The notes under the pieces were generated by a model, which was not told the origin of the DNA, searched no databases, and saw nothing but the letters and a program-made list of their open reading frames with translations. A DNA stretch of 64,000 nt from Glandiceps talaboti (lineage: Eukaryota > Hemichordata > Enteropneusta > Spengelidae). The position numbers and the translations under genes were made by a program. Positions 59,661 through 64,000 of this stretch are shown here, one piece after another (within the stretch, counting starts at the first letter, position 1; every line of letters starts with the position of its first letter). The stretch lies in NCBI RefSeq assembly GCF_964340395.1, contig NC_135571.1, forward strand, positions 4,614,453 to 4,678,452, read 5' to 3'.

Positions 59661-60040
59661 TCAAGTTTATGATCTGGCCAGATTTGGTTGAACTGATTAA
59701 TACACGCTAAATCTGAGTTGAAAATATTGTATGACCTTAACTTTTATTTAATACTCAACAAAACAGGATATAATATATTATTTGTCAAGTTTTGTAGCAG
59801 TTCCTCTTTTGACAGCACAATATAAATGATCGATTTGGAATGTTTGCACTTACAGTTTTCAATTTCCTTTTTGTCACTGGAGTATGATATAATTTTATCA
59901 AAGGACTGTCAGTACCTGACAAGAGTTTCCGCGAAAAAAGGAGACGAGTCAACTAAAGCAAGAAGATCCATTGAGATGTATAAATTTTTGACGTAGTCAT
60001 AGGACAAAATGTTTCATATGACTTTCAATACATAATAAGA

Positions 60041-60259
60041 TCAGGGTGATGGAAAACGTACGGTGAATTGAAAGTTTATTGTTTCAGTGTCCGTGTACTG
60101 AATTATGTTATCTTTTGTCTTTGGATTGCTTTTTCTGGTTTCTTCATGGACTTGGTGATGATGGTGGTTATGATGTTTTTGTCTAATTAGCCACAACGGC
60201 CAAAGACTTTTGCTCGTAGGGCTTTTTGATTCTTCGGCTTCACATTTCGCTTTTGCCAC
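60041..60259 (-). CDS. Weak candidate small ORF (72 residues)
   Basis: ATG to stop on the minus strand, starting MAKAKCEAEESKSP and including a His-rich stretch (HHNHHHHQ) and a Lys/Thr-rich part. A possible donor (TTCACC|gtacgt) lies near its end. Composition is protein-like, but no partner exon or family is recognised. Confidence 0.22.
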   Translation of the reverse strand: MAKAKCEAEESKSPTSKSLWPLWLIRQKHHNHHHHQVHEETRKSNPKTKDNIIQYTDTETINFQFTVRFPSP

Positions 60260-61001
60260 GTATGTACTACAGTCTACAGTGTTCTACGCCAACTACTATC
60301 ACAATATTTGAGGACCACACCAGCGACTGAAGTGACTGGAGTACTGGTTACAGCAAGATTGGTCTAGTTCAAACTGGTTCAATCTGGATTGAACCACTCT
60401 CAGAATGTGGTCTTTGATGCTGGAGGTAAGAACGTTAGTAGGGTATGTGTATGTGTGTGCAAAAAAAGTACATCACAATTGAAAATTCAAGAAAGTACAA
60501 GCTCAATTGAATGCAAGAAAATCGTCCAGGATTTTCACACAAATTTTGACAGGACAAGTTTTTGTTTAAAATAAAAATATGGTGTTCCTATTTACAATTT
60601 AGCTAGAATTTGCATGACTAATTTATGCACCAACATATTTGAACTTCAGAATTTATGATATCGTCATGCCAACAGTACTTACCACATGAGCAGCGCATAT
60701 CTGCCCAGTGTTTGCAATAAATGTTAAACAAAACAGTCTTTCTCAGGAGTCTTTTTGCTATTTGTGAGAAAATCCTGAATGAATTTTTATGACAAAAACA
60801 CTGATGACACTGATTTTCAATTGTTTGATGGATTTGTCACAGAAAATTCAACAATTTGTGGGAAACAACCTCCCAGGATTTGATGCATTTCTGTGAAAAT
60901 CAGTGTTATCATACTATATTACCATACTCACACACTTCAGCAATGAGTTGATTGGCTGAGGCTAAACCAGTTTGAGGCAGTCAGATCCAGTTTGATCCGG
61001 T

Positions 61002-61118
61002 TTATTTCATGATGGTGGCTATGTAGTCTTCAATGTGTATACCAATTTGTTGGCATGCTTCTATGACATCTTTGACATCCTCTGCTCTGTTACTATGGGC
61101 AACCTCAAAGAGAATGAA
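61002..61118 (-). CDS. HAT-repeat gene, last exon
   Basis: Acceptor tctctttttgtgtcttctcag; phase 0. Encodes FILFEVAHSNRAEDVKDVIE, then ACQQIGIHIEDYIATIMK and TAA. AATAAA overlaps the stop codon on the minus strand (61006-61001), a possible polyadenylation signal. Confidence 0.75.
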   Translation of the reverse strand, partial: FILFEVAHSNRAEDVKDVIEACQQIGIHIEDYIATIMK

Positions 61119-63576
61119 CTGAGAAGACACAAAAAGAGAAATCTGCTTGAAAATAGAACTATATTGATCAATATCTTGTGGTCTGGATTCAAAGAGTGAT
61201 TACCCTTCCCTTCAGTCATAATTCTCAGTACCTGTACCACAATCGTTTATAGCATCCATACAACCCACAACACCAAAGTAAAGCATTTTCTGTATGTACC
61301 ATAATTGTTTATAGCATCCATATCAAGTACAACCCATAACACCAAAGTAAAACATTTTCTGTATGTACCACAATCATTTATAGCATCCATACAACCCATA
61401 ACACCAAAGTAAAACACATTATGTATGTACCACAATTGTTTATAGCATCCATACAACCAATAACACCAAAGCAAAGCGTTTAAAGTTTGGACTACAGAGC
61501 ATCCATATCAAGTGTAAAAGTATACTGTTTCATTTGCTAATTGACCACATTAGAAAGGCCACATGCTAGGCTTGTAAATAAACCAATTGAAACAGTATAC
61601 TTTTACACTTGATATGGATGCTATAAATGAATGTAGCACATACAGAAAGTGCTTTACTACAGTGTTACCAGTTGTATTTGAGATGGTTTCATACATTTAT
61701 GTATTTTAAAATTTATGCATAATTAAACTCCCTTATATTATAAAGAATTGTAAATCTCAAGAAAATGGAATCAATATTTTTTTAAATATTACTGGAAATT
61801 TTAGATTATATGTGGACATTCCAAGTTATGTAGACGATTTTTAGAAAATAGTCGCTGGAAAGAGGGAGAACACAATATCAAGATATCAGAAATGTAAAAT
61901 AAAGTGTAAAAAGAATCAAAAAGATTGTTACATCTTTCCAAAGTGTGGCTGAAAATGGCAGGGACTGTGTAGCTTTCCAGTACATCCTGTGTGTCTGCAA
62001 CAAGAAAAAGAAAATTTAATTTTAAAAAAAAGAAATTAATAAAAAAAAAAATTCAAGTTTGTTCAAGCATTTCTTGAGTACTACATATAGTTACTAGTAC
62101 TTCATAACTAGATTCTAATAAGCTAACCTCACTATCAAACTATTGTAATAACAATGTTGGTTTTAATATAGCACTTTCCCACTCTGTGTTCAAAGCACTT
62201 TACAATTATTACCCCTGGCATGGATCTATAGCAACACAACGGCCCTTTATACTTCCTAAACTCCCTTGGGAACATACAATCCATTGCAAGCTATCAAAAA
62301 CTATATGTTAAGCTACACTGTATCAATATCAGAAAGACACGGTTTGGTTCAAAGTGTCAAATTTCATGATTTCTGTGTGAATTTACCTCTTTGTAGTTAC
62401 ATCCTTTCAGCTCCAGGGAAATTGCCCTACAAATGATGAGTGAAAGAAAGACATTGTCACGGCCAAGACACACAGTAGTATAACAAAGACATTGTCACGG
62501 CCAAGACACACATAAATTATAGCAAAGACATTGTCATGGCCAAGACACAGAAATTACAACAAATATATCATCACAGCCAAGACACACATAACAAAGACAT
62601 TGTCTGCAAGTCAATCACACAATTTCTCCATCCCTAGATCTTGCTGTCTGCCTGTGTTACTCCATCAATCTTTTTCCCGTTCTATGTACCCTTAGTACTC
62701 TAAATTCCTACAAACACAATTCCCTAGTACTTTAGTTTTACTCACTAGTCACCCAAGGGCTCTCATTTTTCAGTCTCCCTTGTTCTCTCTCTCATTTTTC
62801 AGTCACCCAAGTTCTCTCGTTCCTGTCACCCAAGTTCTCTCATTTCTCTGTCACTCTAGTTCTCTTGTTTCCCAGTCACCCACCCAAGGTCTCTCATTTC
62901 TCTGTCACCCAAGGTCTCTCATTTCTCTGTCACCCTAGGTCTCTCATTTTTCAGTCACCCTAATTCTCTTATTTCTCAGTCACCCTAGGTCTCTCATTTT
63001 TTAGTCACCTAAGTTCTCATTTCTGTCACCCTAGTTCTCCCGTTTCTCTGTCACCCTAGGTCTCTCATTTCTCTGTCACCCTAGGTCTCTCATTTCAGTC
63101 ACCCTAGTTCTCTCATTTCTGTCACCTGAGTTCTGCCGTTTCTCTGTCACCCTAGGTATCTTGCTTTTCTAGTTCACCTTAGTTCTATTGTTTCTGTCTA
63201 TGTTGTCCTAGTTTCAGGTTTCTCTCTCTGTCACCCTACTTCTCTTGTTTCTCCTGACTCCCTATTACTCTGAGATCTTGTCATGGCTCCCTAGTGTTCC
63301 CATTTTTTCTTACTGACTCCCTAGTACTCCCATTTATTTTGTACTACGACTCCCTAGCTTTCTTATTTCCTCTCACACTGTTTGTGTTGTCTATACACAC
63401 AACATAACATTGATAATTTTACACTGACGTAAAACACATAATATTGAAAGAAGTTATAAATGGGGGTACGGTACACTTTCCAAAGCGGCAAGCTGTTGGG
63501 TTTTCCAGCTAAAAATGTTGAACATATCCTGCCAGTTTCTCTTAGGTTCTCTTTCTTCAGTTCATGTTGACAGGCT
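61002..63576 (-). CDS. HAT-repeat protein, C-terminal four exons (5' part beyond right edge)
   Basis: Joined minus-strand exons 63576-63475, 62426-62387, 61994-61932 and 61118-61002 keep phase throughout and end in TAA. They encode ~107 residues. Two HAT (half-a-TPR) units are visible: RICSTFLAGKPNSLPLWK then RMYWKATQSLPFSATLWK followed by DFILFE, with the typical LW-x-x-[YF]-x-x-[FL]E pattern. HAT proteins act in RNA processing. From memory the C-terminus resembles ZFC3H1, a nuclear RNA-surveillance factor, but NRDE2, PRPF39 or UTP6-like proteins cannot be excluded. First exon here starts in phase 2, so more exons lie to the right. Confidence 0.72.
61230..61490. repeat. ~62-bp minisatellite, ~4 units, in the last HAT-gene intron
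   Basis: Unit: 'gtaccacaatcgtttatagc' 'atccatacaacccataacac' 'caaagtaaagcattttctgt' 'at'. The Cys/Tyr/Trp-rich minus-strand frame across it is an artefact. Confidence 0.9.
61498..61622. repeat. 35-bp perfect inverted repeat
   Basis: Left arm 61498-61532 (begins 'agcatccatatcaagtgt') and right arm 61588-61622 (ends 'acttgatatggatgct') are perfect reverse complements separated by 55 bp. The left arm continues the unit of the adjacent minisatellite ('tatagcatccata'). Confidence 0.85.
61932..61994 (-). CDS. HAT-repeat gene, penultimate exon (63 bp)
   Basis: Acceptor ctttttcttgttgcag, donor AAAGAT|gtaaca; phase 0 both sides. Encodes THRMYWKATQSLPFSATLWK plus D. The alternative frame (DVLESYTVPAIF) is also open but does not join the last exon in phase. 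Confidence 0.7.
62165..62290. mobile_element. SINE-like element
   Basis: Contains 'tatagcactttcccactctg' 'tgttcaaagcactttacaat' 'tattacccctggcatggatc'. A related fragment lies at 17030-17117. Boundaries are uncertain, and no A/B box could be assigned. Confidence 0.55.
62387..62426 (-). CDS. HAT-repeat gene, third-last exon (40 bp)
   Basis: Acceptor ctcatcatttgtag, donor AAAGAG|gtaaat; phase 2 in, phase 0 out. Encodes AISLELKGCNYKE, the second helix after the LWK of the previous exon. Too short for any ATG-based ORF search. Confidence 0.68.
62449..62605. repeat. ~33-bp minisatellite, ~4 units
   Basis: Unit: 'aacaaagacattgtcacggc' 'caagacacaca'. In the HAT-gene intron upstream of the 40-bp exon. 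Confidence 0.85.
62745..63265. repeat. ~24-bp pyrimidine-rich minisatellite, ~20 units
   Basis: Unit: 'gtcaccctaggtctctcatt' 'tctct', strongly variable. Pyrimidine-rich on the plus strand, hence purine-rich in the HAT-gene pre-mRNA. Confidence 0.85.
63475..63576 (-). CDS. HAT-repeat gene, fourth-last exon
   Basis: Acceptor ttgttaatctattacag, donor GGAAAGT|gtaccg (weak but the only one giving the right phase). Encodes ACQHELKKENLRETGRICST and NSLPLWK, one helix pair of a HAT repeat. Phase 2 in and out. Confidence 0.68.
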
Positions 63577-63579
63577 CTG

Positions 63580-64000
63580 TAATAGATTAACAACAAGTCG
63601 TTGTGCTTCAAGAAAATACCGATACACATACATATCCAAAGTTAAAGGGGAACATCACTGCATGAAATGAGGGCATTTCCAAAAACTTTCGTAGTCTGTT
63701 CATTGTGCTGCTGTGTTTCGTTAGCTGTCATACCTCCTAGCCCTTGTACCCATATCTTGCACTGATTACCTTTACAATTGATTCAGGTGGCCACACCCAC
63801 AAAAGTGGTTATAAAACACCTGAATGTTAAATTTACATAATAACATGTAAATTATCACACGCCCACTAATTGTTTATCTGAGTATCGCATACATTTACAT
63901 AATGACTTCATTTGAATAATGATAGTCTGATGTCATAGTGGAAGGCACTGCCAACTGCAGCCAATCAGATTACTGGGTGCACATTTCAGTGCATAATAAT
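63580..64000. other. Right edge; no gene seen
   Basis: AT-rich intronic-type DNA above the 63475-63576 exon. No further HAT exon could be supported before the window ends. Confidence 0.4.

Noticed and set aside
61920-62000. Alternative frame of the 63-bp HAT exon (DVLESYTVPAIFSHTLER)
   Set aside because: It ends in phase 1 and would run into a stop in the last exon; the THRMYWKAT frame joins both neighbours in phase.

Overview
The window is animal nuclear DNA. It is AT-rich, with short coding exons (40-250 bp) bounded by GT-AG splice sites, introns up to about 22 kb, and many microsatellites, minisatellites and small inverted-repeat elements. The recognisable proteins (an F-spondin-type matrix protein and a HAT-repeat protein) are metazoan. 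The repeat style, such as LINE-like tails ending in 'attctgattctg' and many small foldback elements, suggests a marine invertebrate, perhaps a non-vertebrate deuterostome, but I cannot fix the phylum.

Layout. (1) 1-460: one minus-strand exon with a signal anchor, from a gene that runs off the left edge. (2) 460-3306: duplicated and simple-repeat DNA. (3) 3307-15312: a nearly perfect head-to-tail duplication of a ~6.0-kb unit. Each copy holds one intact intronless minus-strand ORF for a 122-residue protein with four hydrophobic segments that I do not recognise. (4) 15580-56615: one minus-strand gene for a secreted F-spondin-like protein. I rebuilt 11 coding exons whose splice phases all agree, giving 2601 bp and 866 residues: signal peptide, Reeler, spondin domain, a large 17-residue tandem repeat, two thrombospondin type 1 repeats and a stop. 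Its introns hold most of the window's repeats; intron 1 alone is ~21.8 kb. (5) 57599-57880 and 60041-60259: two weak minus-strand coding candidates. (6) 61002-63576: the last four exons of a minus-strand HAT-repeat gene that enters from the right edge.

Most striking feature: spondin exon 9 is mostly 16 copies of a 51-bp unit. Every copy repeats the exon's own 5' splice-site sequence (..ACTG|GTGAGT..). Because 51 is a multiple of 3, splicing from any copy to the next exon would keep frame, so one exon could give proteins of 611 to 866 residues in 17-residue steps. The real intron begins inside SINE-like DNA immediately after the last copy.

All calls come from reading the sequence by eye. Homology statements rest on remembered family features, not searches.
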